From contig BAAHQB010000157.1 of the NCBI GenBank assembly GCA_054601695.1, positions 372,001-436,000 on the forward strand: a stretch of 64,000 nucleotides of DNA, given 5' to 3'. The position numbers were made by a program, and so were the translations under genes. Shown in pieces: positions 62,695 to 64,000 of the stretch. The notes beneath the pieces were generated by a model. It was given only the letters and a program-made list of their open reading frames with translations. It did no database searches and was not told the origin of the DNA. The DNA is from Amorphochlora amoebiformis. Its lineage: Eukaryota > Cercozoa > Chlorarachniophyceae. The stretch's first letter is position 1; each line of letters opens with the position of its first letter.

Positions 62695-63780
62695 TTGTAT
62701 TGTCCTGCAGCACATCACACTAACTAGTCGCGCGATGCATACCGTGGCATGATCACGATCAGTAGCTTGAGCTAGGACGTCACGGCTGACTATGTCTATT
62801 ATATATAACTGGGATAGTCTCAGCGATCCGAATGCATGATTGCCGAAGTTTACGTGCCAAAGTTTAATTAACTTCCATAGTCTAGATAGTCCATTGTACA
62901 CTATCCGAAATGAAAAAATTCCTGGTAATTTTACTAAAGTCTAGTTCTAGAGTTGAGTCTAGTTACCACACAGCACGTGACTATCTTAACTAGTTGAAAT
63001 ATTGTATTAACTAGTATAATTTGACCTATTACTAGTGGGCCTCACTGTACCGACTGTTTTTGAAATTTATTTCTGTAAATACTAGAATTGTCGTAGTTAA
63101 GCATGATATATGTACACAGGTACAGTCAAGACTAGTAGGTCTAGAGGTACGTAAGTATCAGTATGTTAATAGGTACGTACGGTAGGTGTGTATACACGTC
63201 TAGATAAGTACTGTATCTACAACTGGATATAAAGTGTATGTGATGCGTATGTAGTATCAGTATGTTAATAGGTATGTACTTAGATGTGTATACACCTAGA
63301 TACGTACGTACTGTATCTAGTGTATGTGGTGCGTATGTTGTCAAGTTTGATACGTATATGAGTGGATAGTTAGTACGCATGTGCGTATGTTAGTACGCAT
63401 GTGCGTATGTTAGTACGCATGTGCGTATGTTAGTACGCGTATACGTAGGTACGTATATAGGTAAGTCAGTATGCAAATGCGTATGACGATACGTATTAAT
63501 CACTTGTAGGTCTAGCTGCAGGGTATTAAGTGGACCGTAACATTGTAGTATTGTCTCATCATTCTAGTTAAATTAATGTTCGAAGATAAGATAAGTATGT
63601 ATACAAACAGATATGAAATTTAGTGCGAAGATCGAATTCTGAGAATTCTGAGAATATCTAAATTATTAACTAGACTAAATACAGTGATTAGTTAGTTCCC
63701 GGGCTGTAGTATATATTCTAGCCGCTACAATGACTGGAATGAGTTCTACAATATATGTCACTACAATCTGGTAGTATACA
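62695..63780. other. 3' flank: CTAG-rich sequence without a supported gene
   Basis: After the FAM91 stop, about 1 kb of moderately AT-rich sequence is studded with CTAG words (ACTAGT, TCTAGA, CTAGAC and similar). No exon chain was recognised on either strand. Confidence 0.5.
63150..63450. repeat. Small satellite: two about 90-bp units and a 20-bp unit repeated three to four times
   Basis: AGTATCAGTATGTTAATAGG begins two degenerate units at about 63155 and 63254. From 63370 the unit TTAGTACGCATGTGCGTATG recurs three times exactly, plus a diverged fourth copy. Each 20-bp unit contains an inverted TACGCA/TGCGTA pair. Confidence 0.9.
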
Positions 63781-63890
63781 TGAATACATCTAGTACAATT
63801 TATTATATATATTGTATATCTATATATATATCTATATATATAAATTTATTATATATATTGTATACCCATATATATATATATATATCTCTA

Positions 63891-63936
<46 letters not shown>

Positions 63937-64000
63937 TACATATATATACATATATGTATATACATCTAGTACATATATATATGTATGTGTATATATATAT
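63781..64000. repeat. Terminal AT microsatellite
   Basis: (TA)n with ACATATATG interruptions; a short direct repeat of AATTTATTATATATATTGTA occurs at 63797 and 63843. Confidence 0.8.

Noticed and set aside
63370-63450. CRISPR-like array
   Set aside because: The 20-bp units are directly adjacent with no spacers, and the DNA is eukaryotic.

Overview
This is nuclear DNA of a eukaryote, probably an alga or other protist. Coding sequence is broken into tiny exons (13 to about 915 nt) joined by GT-AG introns. The introns are mostly (TA)n microsatellite, telomere-type (CCCTAA/TTAGGG)n, or other simple repeats. The standard code fits: TGA, TAA and TAG all occur as terminal stops. A phosphatase of the Shewanella-like class, which I know from plants, algae and protists but not from animals, argues against an animal. 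I cannot name the species. No rRNA, tRNA, CRISPR array or autonomous transposon was recognised.

I assembled genes by hand, accepting exons when splice signals, reading phase and family resemblance agreed. Left to right: (1) minus strand 188-6696, a secreted or lumenal Shewanella-like PPP phosphatase, 15 exons, running off the left edge. (2) plus strand 6930-9691, a basic 370-residue protein with an internally duplicated exon pair; it shares a 233-bp divergent promoter region with gene 1. (3) an isolated plus exon (10956-11024) and a possible minus first exon (10466-10570). (4) plus strand 13763-21544, at least 15 exons of an unrecognised protein. (5) plus strand 21695-24003, a second unrecognised protein (6 exons) or the continuation of gene 4. 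(6) minus strand 25698-28498, an ER-lumenal DnaJ co-chaperone with signal peptide, HPD motif and C-terminal HDEL. (7) minus strand 30457-32805, complete TRAPPC5/Trs31 (4 exons, 215 aa). (8) plus strand 33439-62694, a FAM91 homologue in about 41 exons spread over 29 kb, only about 2.24 kb of it coding.

Several genes serve the secretory pathway: the ER co-chaperone, the TRAPP subunit, the trans-Golgi factor FAM91 and the signal-peptide phosphatase. TRAPPC5 and FAM91 are divergently arranged.

The most unusual feature is architectural. Microsatellites and telomeric repeats form whole introns, with splice sites one or two bases away from repeat sequence. Several introns also carry 'exon-edge echoes': tandem copies of only the 5' or 3' end of an adjacent exon together with its splice site. 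Pure (TA)n has no stop codon in any frame, so a retained intron would be read as Ile-Tyr repeats. After 62.7 kb there is AT-rich, CTAG-rich sequence with a small satellite and no gene that I can support.
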